35,135 bases of DNA, taken from NCBI GenBank assembly GCA_017476605.1, contig JAFUZM010000004.1:1-35135 (forward strand). The letters are read 5' to 3'. The notes under the pieces are model-generated. The model did no database searches. It was not told the origin of the DNA and was given only the letters and a program-made list of their open reading frames with translations. The translations under genes and the position numbers were made by a program. Numbering within the stretch: position 1 is the stretch's first letter; every line of letters starts with the position of its first letter. Positions 16,346 through 23,581 of the stretch are shown one piece after another. Source of the stretch: Clostridia bacterium. GTDB taxonomy: Bacteria; Bacillota; Clostridia; Christensenellales; Aristaeellaceae.

Positions 16346-16798
16346 TCACTTTTCTGTATGATCCATCGCATCAAACCAGCCGGAGACCTGTGAAAGCGCC
16401 TCTCTTAGATCCTCTACACAGGCAGACAGTCGATCCAGCTGTGCCTCGCCCGGCCAGAGCCGCATTGGCGTGCAGCCAAGAGCTTTGCTGATCGCCTCCA
16501 GTTCACGCACTGTCAGTTCCACATCGCCCCGCTCAATTCGTCCAATCCGCACACGGCCCAAATGACTTTGCTCTCCCAGCTGAATCTGCGTCAGCCCACA
16601 GGCTTTTCTCATTTCACCGATGTTTTGTCCAAGTTCGCGTGCAAACCAAAGCGCATCCTGTTTTTCAAAGCCTTGCGAAGGCACAACCGTGTGGATGTCC
16701 TCTGTTTTCCGAGATTCAGCAGCATTCCTTTCCTCTCTCCTCTTTTGTGCCTTGCTGATTTCCGTGAAAAACAGCTGTCTGAGCTTTCTTTCGTCCAT
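16346..16798 (-). CDS. XRE-family helix-turn-helix regulator
   Basis: About 150 residues. The central part (about 55-115) is a Cro/CI-type HTH: IGEMRKACGLTQIQLGEQSH, GRVRIGRIERGD, then LTVRELEAISKALGC. The N-terminal third is charged and probably coiled (KAQKRREERNAAESRK). The C-terminus is helical. I prefer ATG at 16798, which has GGGAG 9 bases upstream; the ATG at 16807 abuts that SD. It is the last gene in the row after ridA, 50 bases downstream, so it may sense or regulate the same process, but its ligand is unknown. Confidence 0.8.
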   Translation of the reverse strand: MDERKLRQLFFTEISKAQKRREERNAAESRKTEDIHTVVPSQGFEKQDALWFARELGQNIGEMRKACGLTQIQLGEQSHLGRVRIGRIERGDVELTVRELEAISKALGCTPMRLWPGEAQLDRLSACVEDLREALSQVSGWFDAMDHTEK

Positions 16799-16848
16799 CG
16801 ACTCCATCTCCCGACATCATTCCCGTGTCCTTTTCCTCAGCAGAGAGA

Positions 16849-17229
16849 TCAGATCACAGCAATTGCTTCAATCTCAACCTTTGCCCCTTTGGGAATAGCC
16901 GCTACCTGAAACGCTGCACGTGCCGGACAAACCTCTTTAAAAAACTCCGCATACACTGCATTCATTGCAGCAAAATCATTAATGTCCGCAAGAAGAACCG
17001 TCGTCTTCACTACCTGGCTGAGATCCGCGCCGCCCGCCTTCAGGATGTTTTGCACATTCTGAAGCGCCTGCCTGGTCTGCCCCTCAATCGTTGTCTCTTC
17101 AATATTCCCCGTTTCCGGGTTGATGGGAATCTGTCCGGAAACAAATACCATCCGTCCCTCTGCAAGAATGCCCTGAGAATATGGTCCAATCGCCGCTGGC
17201 GCCTGATTTGTCTTGATTTCTGTCTTCAT
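16849..17229 (-). CDS. ridA: RidA family reactive-intermediate deaminase
   Basis: 126 residues, exactly family size. It has the Rid signature: APAAIGPYSQG at 10-20, VFVSGQIPINPETG, TRQALQNVQNILKAGG and PARAAFQVAAIPKGAKVEIEAIA, with the conserved arginine of the PAR motif that binds the substrate carboxylate. RidA hydrolyses enamine/imine intermediates such as 2-aminoacrylate to pyruvate and ammonia, protecting PLP enzymes. AGGAGG precedes the ATG by 8 bases. It lies about 96 bases downstream of the diaminopropionate ammonia-lyase gene, whose reaction produces 2-aminoacrylate, so the pairing is functionally logical. Confidence 0.93.
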   Translation of the reverse strand: MKTEIKTNQAPAAIGPYSQGILAEGRMVFVSGQIPINPETGNIEETTIEGQTRQALQNVQNILKAGGADLSQVVKTTVLLADINDFAAMNAVYAEFFKEVCPARAAFQVAAIPKGAKVEIEAIAVI

Positions 17230-17325
17230 TTTGTCGTCCTCCTATTGATTCTCTTCCAAAGTGTTCACTCTGGACCTTTCATGTTTATTTGGTTGCTCGA
17301 GATTCCATCCTCTTCTGTCCGCATT

Positions 17326-18507
17326 TCACCGGGCAGAGGGATACAGGCCATCCCACACAATTCGTCTGTAATTGATCGGATCCGTCGCACCTTCTGTTGA
17401 AAAGCAGAGAACACGTGCATCTCTGCCAAGATTCAGCTGATTTCTCAGCTCCTCGTATGCCGGATCACGCATGAGTTTCACCAGACATCCCGTCGTAGAT
17501 GCCCCGCTTTCGCCTGAGATAATTGGTGTATCCCCAGGCAGTGGATTCCCAAGAACGCGCATGCCAAGCGCTGCCACCTCATCGGACATTGAGATGCAGT
17601 CACTGGCATAAGCCTGCAATATCTTCCATGCCATCGGTGACGGTTCCCCACAGCAAAGCCCTGCCATGATGGACTCAGGATGCTCCACCGCATGCAAGTT
17701 CCCATCATCCTGCTCTGCTGTTCTGAAAATGCAGTCTGCCCCCTCCGGCTCCACCAGAATCACCCGAGGTGCCTGCGATTTGTACTTTGCCGAAAAATAT
17801 GCAGTCACTGCAGCTGCCATGGAACCGACACCCGCCTGCAAAAAGACATGGGTCGGTGGCATGTTCAGACAATCTGCTTCTCTTGCCATGGTCATATATC
17901 CCTGCATGATATACAGCGGGATCTCCTCATAGGAGGGCCATGCAGTATCCTGCACCAGAATATATCCATGTTCCTTCGCCAACTGTGCTGCCTTTCTGAC
18001 TGCATCATCATACGTGAGATTCGTGATTTCCGCCTCAGCACCAAGCTTTTTAATATGCTCCAGTCGTATCTGCACGGTACCCTCCGGCAGCAGCACAATG
18101 CAGCGGCATCCAAGGCACGCAGCAGTATAGGCAACCCCTCGGCCATGATTGCCATCCGTCGCTGTAATAAACACAGGCTTTTCCTGTCCAGAGGCATTCA
18201 CTGCTTCCCTGATCTGTTCAAAGCCGGTCAGCGGAATTCCAAACCGGTCTGATAGCAGACGCCCAATCGCATATGAACCGCCCAGCACCTTAAAGGCATC
18301 CAGATGGAAACGCATGCTTTCATCCTTGACATACAGGCCGGCAAGCCCCAGATACTGCGAAAGCTGTGGAAGTGCCACAAGCGGCGTTTTCGTATATCCG
18401 GGCATCGTACGATGATATTCCTCTATCTGTCTTGCGATGTCCTCATGAAACGGCGCCAGCTCGGCCTCCGTTCTTTTTTGAATCTTCACTGCCCTGATCA
18501 CAAACAT
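17326..18507 (-). CDS. dpaL: Diaminopropionate ammonia-lyase
   Basis: PLP fold-type II enzyme that converts 2,3-diaminopropionate to pyruvate and two ammonia. 393 residues against 398 for the E. coli enzyme. The PLP lysine is K73 in LDAFKVLGG. TATDGNHGRG at 116-124 contains D118, the expected second acid/base aspartate. A glycine-rich phosphate-binding stretch (AGVGSMAAAV) lies near 225. The ending GATDPINYRRIVWDG is characteristic of this lyase rather than threonine dehydratase. GGAG lies 8 bases before the ATG. It starts 16 bases after the MocR-type gene and is followed by ridA, so it is the central catabolic gene of this operon. Confidence 0.93.
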   Translation of the reverse strand: MFVIRAVKIQKRTEAELAPFHEDIARQIEEYHRTMPGYTKTPLVALPQLSQYLGLAGLYVKDESMRFHLDAFKVLGGSYAIGRLLSDRFGIPLTGFEQIREAVNASGQEKPVFITATDGNHGRGVAYTAACLGCRCIVLLPEGTVQIRLEHIKKLGAEAEITNLTYDDAVRKAAQLAKEHGYILVQDTAWPSYEEIPLYIMQGYMTMAREADCLNMPPTHVFLQAGVGSMAAAVTAYFSAKYKSQAPRVILVEPEGADCIFRTAEQDDGNLHAVEHPESIMAGLCCGEPSPMAWKILQAYASDCISMSDEVAALGMRVLGNPLPGDTPIISGESGASTTGCLVKLMRDPAYEELRNQLNLGRDARVLCFSTEGATDPINYRRIVWDGLYPSAR

Positions 18508-18523
18508 TCCCCCTTCTCCACCG

Positions 18524-19903
18524 TCACGATTTCACTTTCCATACAGAGGCAAGGGCACTTAAGCCTTCCCGGATCGCTGGCTCATCCATTCCTGCAAGGC
18601 CAAGCAGGACAATTCGGTCATTTTCCGCAGAGGGCGTGATACAATAGTCCGAAAGCGACGTCAAATAGACGCCAGCCTCTCTTGCCGTCGGAACAAGTCG
18701 TGAAGGTTCCAGACTGCTTTTCACTTTCAAAAGTTCAAATAATCCTCGATTGCCAATAAGTTCGCCCAAATCGAGCTCTGCGACTGCTGTTTCAAAGCTG
18801 TGAATGCGCTGACGGTAAATGGTCCGCATGCGCTTGACATGGCGATCATAATATCCACCCTCAAGGAATTTCATCAGCGTGGCCTGATCAAATCCCGGAA
18901 CACTGCATGCACCATATAATTCCCGATACCTTGCGCACAGTGCCCGCGGCAGGATCATATAGCTGATTCTGAGTCCCGGTGCCAGTGTTCTTGCAAAGGT
19001 ATTCATGTAAATGACATGTTCATGGGAATCCATGGCCATGAGCGGAAGTGCCCGATCCCCCATGAAAAATTCGTTTTCATAGTCATCCTCAAGGATGTAT
19101 GCACCGGTCTCTCTGGCCCACATCAGGAGACGCTCACGACAGGTCTCTGGCATCTCCTTCCCCGTCGGGAACTGCCGCCCGGGCGTTACATAGGCAGCGC
19201 CTGCACCGCTCAGATACAGTTCACGAACATCAATGGCTCCATCCCGAAGCTGCACCGGTGCAATTCGGGCACCACCGGCAATAAGAATGCGTCGTGCTCT
19301 TGAATAGCCGGGATCCTCCACCGCAAACAGACGCTCGCGCCCGATGAGGGTAATCAGCATGGTCACAAGGGAATCCGTTCCGGCTGCAACCACAATCTGA
19401 TCCGGAGCAACTTCCATTCCCCGCATACGCAGGATCATCCCGGCGATTTCTTTCCGCAAATCCGGACTTCCCTGAGGATCTCCGGACCGCAAAAATTCTG
19501 CGCTCTGCTCGCTCAGGACAATGCGCATCAGCTTTGCCCAGCTCGAATAGGGAAACTGCGCTGTATCCATTGCCCCAATGCCAAAGTCCCATCGGATGCT
19601 GAGTGCATCTTTCTTCCTGTGTGGAATCTGCTCCGGGCTCAGCACATATAGTCCACTCCTCGGTCGGCTTTCGCAGATGCCCTCTGCCACCAGCTGATCC
19701 AGTGCACCCTCAATGGTGGTACTGCTGACCTTAAGCTCCTCTGCCAGTTCACGTCTGGATGGCAACTTTTCGCCTGCCCGAATATGTCCCGCCTCAATCT
19801 CCGAAACGAGCAGGCGATATACCTGCTCACCAAGTGAGATAGGCGCATGTTCATCTATCTTTCCGCTGAACATCGTATCCCCATTTTCTCCCTGTTCGTT
19901 CAT
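18524..19903 (-). CDS. MocR/PdxR-type regulator with altered PLP lysine
   Basis: GntR winged helix (about 15-80, EKLPSRRELAEELKVSSTTI) fused to a class I aminotransferase-like domain: GDPQGSPDLRKEIA, VTPGRQFPTGKEM and ILEDDYENEF. In MocR proteins the motif before APGLR is normally SK, the lysine holding PLP; here it reads NTFARTLAPGLR, with arginine in place of that lysine. I checked this on the bases (AGA). The domain may bind PLP or another ligand without a Schiff base, or may be unresponsive. The start at 19903 forms an ATGA overlap with the upstream GTPase stop; longer in-frame starts exist inside that gene. It probably controls the dpaL-ridA genes directly downstream. Confidence 0.88.
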   Translation of the reverse strand: MNEQGENGDTMFSGKIDEHAPISLGEQVYRLLVSEIEAGHIRAGEKLPSRRELAEELKVSSTTIEGALDQLVAEGICESRPRSGLYVLSPEQIPHRKKDALSIRWDFGIGAMDTAQFPYSSWAKLMRIVLSEQSAEFLRSGDPQGSPDLRKEIAGMILRMRGMEVAPDQIVVAAGTDSLVTMLITLIGRERLFAVEDPGYSRARRILIAGGARIAPVQLRDGAIDVRELYLSGAGAAYVTPGRQFPTGKEMPETCRERLLMWARETGAYILEDDYENEFFMGDRALPLMAMDSHEHVIYMNTFARTLAPGLRISYMILPRALCARYRELYGACSVPGFDQATLMKFLEGGYYDRHVKRMRTIYRQRIHSFETAVAELDLGELIGNRGLFELLKVKSSLEPSRLVPTAREAGVYLTSLSDYCITPSAENDRIVLLGLAGMDEPAIREGLSALASVWKVKS

Positions 19904-21849
19904 TCCATTTCTTTTGCCAGATGAGCCCACTCCCGCACATGATCCCAGGCAACCGGGAAACCGGCACCATGGCTGCAGAAAACACTGTTACAGGGATTTT
20001 TCGCATCCTCTGTCGGAACATATCCACAGCTTTCCACAATACTTTCCTGGTTTTTACAGGGGAAATATCCGGCAAACCGCATGCTGATATGACCAAACCC
20101 ATGGGTCATTGCAGCAAACTGCTCCGGAAATGGAAGCATTGCCTCCATGCGACACCTGCCACTCTGGAGGATCTCCTCTCCCAGAAAAACCGGCATCTCC
20201 AGCTGGGCATCCATCGCGATTAACTCCCCCGTCACCCTGCCGCTGATCTCTGCCGGCATCCGGCATTCAAAGTGCACAAAGGGTTCCAGGAGGACGTTCT
20301 CTGCCTGCATCAGGCCCTGGCGGATTCCGCGACCCACTGCCTCTCGGAAATCTCCGCCCTCCGTATGCTTGAGGTGTGCCCGTCCGCCAATAAGCTCAAT
20401 ACGGATATCGGTAATCGGGCTTCCAGTCAGGACGCCGCAATGGGTGCGCTCAAAGACATGAGTACGAATCAGTCTCTGCCAGTTTTCCTCAAGGGTATTC
20501 GGCGGACAGCTTGAGATAAACTGAATTCCACTTCCTGACTCGCCCGGTGACAGGCGCAGCCAGACCTCCGCATAATGACGAAGGGGTTCATAATGTCCAA
20601 TTCCCGTCACCGTATTTCGAATGGTTTCCCGATACTGAATCTGTGGCTGCCCCGCAATTACCTGATCCTGATATCGACTGTCGAGCAGCTGCAACAGGAC
20701 CTCCTGCTGCGTCCTTCCCATCAGGGCGACCTGAACCGTTTCATGCAGTGGCGTCACACAGAGCCAGGGTTCCTCCTCTTCAAGCTCCCTGAGGTCAGCC
20801 AGCAGCTTTTCCTTCGTGAGGGGTGCCTTAGGCGTAAGGGTCTGGGTCATCATTGGCTCTGGAATTTCTGCCGCCTTCCATCCCGCTCCGATCTGCTCCC
20901 CGGGATATGCGCGAATGCCCGTCACCACGGCGACTCCACCGCAGCAGGCATCCATGGGCACCATCTTTGTCCCCTCACCAAAATACAGCGCATGCACCTT
21001 CTGAATCCCGTTTACCGTTTCCACTTCCATGCGCGGTTCCAGTCTGCCGTTTTCTATCCGAACATAGACATACCGCTGGTCCCGGATTCGCCGGACACGG
21101 TATACCATTCCCTCAAAGGGCTTTTCCGGATTAGGAACACTCCGAGGCCCATACAGCCGAATGCATTCAAGCAGCCGCTCCGTGCCATATTCCAGCAGTG
21201 CACTCCCAGTTACTGCCAGAAAAATCTGCCCATTTGCGATCAGGGAATGCAGGGCATCCAGGTATTCCTGTTCCGAAAGCGTCCCCTCAAGATGCCGCTC
21301 CAGCAATTCTTCCTGTCTGAGCGCAATCTCTTCCCGTCCGCTTTCCTCGTCCCAGTTGGCCATGATGATGTCCGCATGCAGCCCTTCGCGCAGTTCCCGA
21401 AGCGTTGCCTCCGGATCCGTTCCTGCCTGGTCTGCCTTATTGAGAAAGAAGAGAACCGGAACCCCCGCTTCTCTTACCTGATTCCATATGTCAATTGTCC
21501 CGCTCTGAATCCCGTCTGCACAGGAAACCACAAGAATCACCAGGTCCAGAATCGAAAGGACACGTGTCCGCTGTGGCGCAAAGTCCTCATGACCCGGTGT
21601 GTCAATGAGGATCACCTCCGTGTCTCCAAGCAATATGGACGCCTGCTCCGGGAAAATCGTAATGCCCCGTTGGCGCTCCAGAGCATCATTGTCCATGAAA
21701 GAATCCCCATGATCCACGCGTCCCGTTTCCCGGATGCGTCCGCCCAGATGCAGAAGCTGCTCACTGAGCGTCGTCTTTCCTGCGTCCACATGGGCCATCA
21801 GGCCAACGCAGATATGCTTTTTCACCTGACTGCCCATCTCTCCGCACAT
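19900..21849 (-). CDS. TetM/TetO-like translation-factor GTPase
   Basis: 649 residues, close to TetM (639). G motifs: AHVDAGKTT (19-27), RGITI (61-65), DTPGHEDF (83-90) and NKAD (137-140), followed by the EF-G-like beta-barrel, domain IV and C-terminal domains (the end has NPCNSVFCSHGAGFPVAWD). It belongs with the chromosomal ribosomal-protection-protein paralogues of Clostridia, which are elongation-factor-G relatives that can displace drugs from the ribosome. It is divergent enough from TetM that tetracycline resistance cannot be assumed. GGAG precedes the ATG by 7 bases. It is the first gene of the operon and is translationally coupled to the MocR-type gene. Confidence 0.88.
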   Translation of the reverse strand: MCGEMGSQVKKHICVGLMAHVDAGKTTLSEQLLHLGGRIRETGRVDHGDSFMDNDALERQRGITIFPEQASILLGDTEVILIDTPGHEDFAPQRTRVLSILDLVILVVSCADGIQSGTIDIWNQVREAGVPVLFFLNKADQAGTDPEATLRELREGLHADIIMANWDEESGREEIALRQEELLERHLEGTLSEQEYLDALHSLIANGQIFLAVTGSALLEYGTERLLECIRLYGPRSVPNPEKPFEGMVYRVRRIRDQRYVYVRIENGRLEPRMEVETVNGIQKVHALYFGEGTKMVPMDACCGGVAVVTGIRAYPGEQIGAGWKAAEIPEPMMTQTLTPKAPLTKEKLLADLRELEEEEPWLCVTPLHETVQVALMGRTQQEVLLQLLDSRYQDQVIAGQPQIQYRETIRNTVTGIGHYEPLRHYAEVWLRLSPGESGSGIQFISSCPPNTLEENWQRLIRTHVFERTHCGVLTGSPITDIRIELIGGRAHLKHTEGGDFREAVGRGIRQGLMQAENVLLEPFVHFECRMPAEISGRVTGELIAMDAQLEMPVFLGEEILQSGRCRMEAMLPFPEQFAAMTHGFGHISMRFAGYFPCKNQESIVESCGYVPTEDAKNPCNSVFCSHGAGFPVAWDHVREWAHLAKEME

Positions 21850-22006
21850 ACTCCCGCTCCTTTATTCCTCTTTCTGGTTCGTAGCCCAAAATCCAGGGTT
21901 CTCTGATTCGTGTCTTCCTGATATACTCCCGGGAATTCACGTTCACACGTTTCTCAGTCTGCCTCTTTACGTCCTTTTACATCTAGCCTAAGATTGATCG
22001 CTCCAA

Positions 22007-22035
22007 GTGTATCGGAATCCCCTGCAAAAGTCAAG
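22007..22035 (-). promoter_or_regulatory. Strong promoter of the GTPase-MocR-dpaL-ridA operon
   Basis: On the minus strand TTGACT (22035-22030), a 17-base spacer and TACACT (22012-22007): near-consensus sigma-A. It leaves a leader of about 150 bases before 21849. I see no clear terminator or riboswitch fold in that leader. The remaining gap up to 22277 shows only A/T-rich DNA with a possible weak plus-strand promoter. Confidence 0.72.
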
Positions 22036-22277
22036 AAAAGGAAATTGGTACACTCTTGCATTTGTTCAGCTTTTGGCTTAACATATATCTATCCATAAAA
22101 CTATCTGTGTGTTCGGTCTGCCCTGATAAGAACATGCCCTTTCATAGGCGAAATTGAAAACTGCAAGCACCACAGGACCTTGCCAAATACACGATGGTTT
22201 TTTCACAAATCAGGCGCTTGACAGATTGCCGTGAAAATCAGCAAACACAAATGTACCTGGAGAGGAGATGCGATAAC

Positions 22278-22643
22278 ATGGAGCTCAAAAGGCTTGAGGA
22301 TGATCTGACCGTTTGCAAGGTTGCAGATCTTTCCGCCATCAATCTGTCTGCAGATTTTTATTTTCTTGGGAAAACCGAGGATGAACTGTCGCTTGTCTGC
22401 AAAACAGCGGATACACCGTCTGAAACACTTGGGCGTGAGGATGGTTGGAAGGGCTTCCGTATCCAGGGAGTCCTTGATTTCTCACTGATTGGAATTCTGT
22501 CAAAGCTATCCGGTATCCTTGCAGAGCATCACATTGGTATCTTTGCAGTGTCAACATACAACACCGATTACATCCTCGTGAAAAGTGAAAACTTCGAACA
22601 TGCACTGGCCGTACTGGCCGCACAAGGATACTGCATCATCTGA
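22278..22643 (+). CDS. ACT-domain protein (CASTOR/ACT_7-like)
   Basis: 121 residues from the ATG at 22278, which follows GGAGAGGAG by 10 bases. The C-terminal half (about 60-120) reads LDFSLIGILSKLSGILAEHH, then IGIFAVSTYNTDYILVK, a classic ACT-type ligand-binding fold. The N-terminal half (VCKVADLSAI...DFYFLGKTEDELSLVC) is the partner half of the two-ACT arrangement found in small bacterial proteins of this type. Such proteins are expected to bind an amino acid, but the ligand and role are unknown. It stands alone between divergent and accessory genes. Confidence 0.82.
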   Translation: MELKRLEDDLTVCKVADLSAINLSADFYFLGKTEDELSLVCKTADTPSETLGREDGWKGFRIQGVLDFSLIGILSKLSGILAEHHIGIFAVSTYNTDYILVKSENFEHALAVLAAQGYCII

Positions 22644-22695
22644 GATTTTCAATTCCGAATACTATAGTGTCCGAAAAGTGTAATCTCTGTAAGTC

Positions 22696-22725
22696 TTGAC
22701 AAACTAAGGAGCTATTGGCTAGAAC
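22696..22725 (+). promoter_or_regulatory. Possible promoter of the antitoxin gene
   Basis: A perfect -35 TTGACA (22696-22701) with a poor -10 (TAGAAC, 22720-22725) at 18 bases. A weak -10 is common in self-repressed toxin-antitoxin operons, but this is only suggestive. Confidence 0.35.
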
Positions 22726-22786
22726 TAAGTAACTGGGGCGGAGTATATTTGCGTATCAAAATAGACTCTGTAAGGAGGCGTGAGAC

Positions 22787-23020
22787 ATGTTGGTTGATCT
22801 GCTTATTCAAGAAGCGAGGGGAATGACTGATGACACACTAATGGAAGTAGTCCATTTTATGCAATATTTGAAGACTGCTTCTATGAGGAAAGCTTCTTAT
22901 TTAGCAGCACCTGCCAGCCCTACAGGGAATGTTTACAGGGAACCTGGATTGTACAAGGGGCAAATTAAGATAGCATCGGGGTTCGATGATCCACTTGACG
23001 ACTTTAAGGAATACCTGTGA
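22787..23020 (+). CDS. VapB/DUF2281-type antitoxin
   Basis: 77 residues. The start is short and helical (LVDLLIQEARGMTDDTLMEV followed by VHFMQYLK), and the end is FDDPLDDFKEYL, a tail typical of antitoxins paired with PIN-domain toxins. AAGGAGG lies 8 bases before the ATG. The stop TGA overlaps the ATG of the next frame (TGATG), the usual toxin-antitoxin coupling. Because the toxin gene that follows is truncated, this antitoxin appears orphaned; it might still neutralise a related toxin elsewhere. Confidence 0.75.
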   Translation: MLVDLLIQEARGMTDDTLMEVVHFMQYLKTASMRKASYLAAPASPTGNVYREPGLYKGQIKIASGFDDPLDDFKEYL

Positions 23021-23160
23021 TGCTTTTACTGGATACGCATATCTATCTGTGGTTTGTCAGCGAAAATCAACTGCTCCCACAATGGGTAAGCAAGAAAATC
23101 CAAACGAATGAAAAGTTTCTTCGATTCGCTCACGGCCAACCTGTGCAAGCCAAAGCTTGA
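23020..23160 (+). pseudogene. Truncated vapC (PIN-domain toxin)
   Basis: The frame opens MLLLDTHIYLWFVSENQLLP, the first strand of a PIN ribonuclease with its catalytic aspartate D5. After about 31 residues (near 23112) PIN similarity stops and 15 unrelated residues lead to TGA at 23158-23160. Intact VapC has about 125-135 residues with three or four acids, so this 46-residue product cannot be an active nuclease. The break coincides with the broken end of the neighbouring BRO-N gene, which marks a recombination junction. Confidence 0.8.
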
Positions 23161-23476
23161 AAAGCTCCGCCTTCTTAGATGGTATAGACTGGATGATGCG
23201 AAGAAGCTGTTCAGTATTGGCAACATCAGTGAGACGATATTTGCCATCTTCGGCCTTCATTTTCAACTGACTACAATTTGTAGTCAATTCACTACCATCG
23301 CTTTTTAGACGAACTTTGAGTACACTCCAATACTTTGCAGCACGTCTTTGGTCTGGTTGTTCAGTCAGAACTCCGACTACATCGACAACAGAAAAGTACC
23401 ATTCTTCTTCGTCTTCATTCCATGCAGTACGGATGGGTTAGCTTTCAAAAAGCTGCAGATTTTCTGTATTGCCCAT
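23112..23476 (-). pseudogene. BRO-N domain gene, broken by a stop and truncated
   Basis: The ATG at 23476 follows AAAGGAG and gives MGNTENLQLFES, then an in-frame TAA. Past it the same frame continues PIRTAWNEDEEEWYFSVVDV, VGVLTEQPDQRRAAKYWSVL and TDVANTEQLLRIIQSIPSKK, ending AELFKLWLAQVGRERIEET. This is the BRO-N domain of phage antirepressor/damage-inducible-type proteins, with residues close to the family consensus as I know it. After ERIEET the sequence leaves the family, exactly where the truncated vapC from the other strand ends. One nonsense codon and loss of the C-terminal half make it a pseudogene. Confidence 0.82.
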
Positions 23477-23531
23477 TATAATTTCTCCTTTTTAGGGTCA
23501 AAGATAAGCAAGCGATTCTGTAATCCGATTC

Positions 23532-23566
23532 AAAAACGACCATGTAAGCCGTCTTACATGGTCGTT
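23532..23566 (-). terminator. Intrinsic terminator of tkt
   Basis: On the minus strand a perfect 14-bp stem (AACGACCATGTAAG, loop ACGG) ends in a U run. It begins 16 bases after the transketolase stop at 23582. Confidence 0.92.
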
Positions 23567-23581
23567 CTTGTTATCCAGATA

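Noticed and set aside
20575..21906. 443-codon plus-strand frame across the TetM-like gene
   Set aside because: Antisense shadow of a gene with unambiguous GTPase motifs; the product has no family features.
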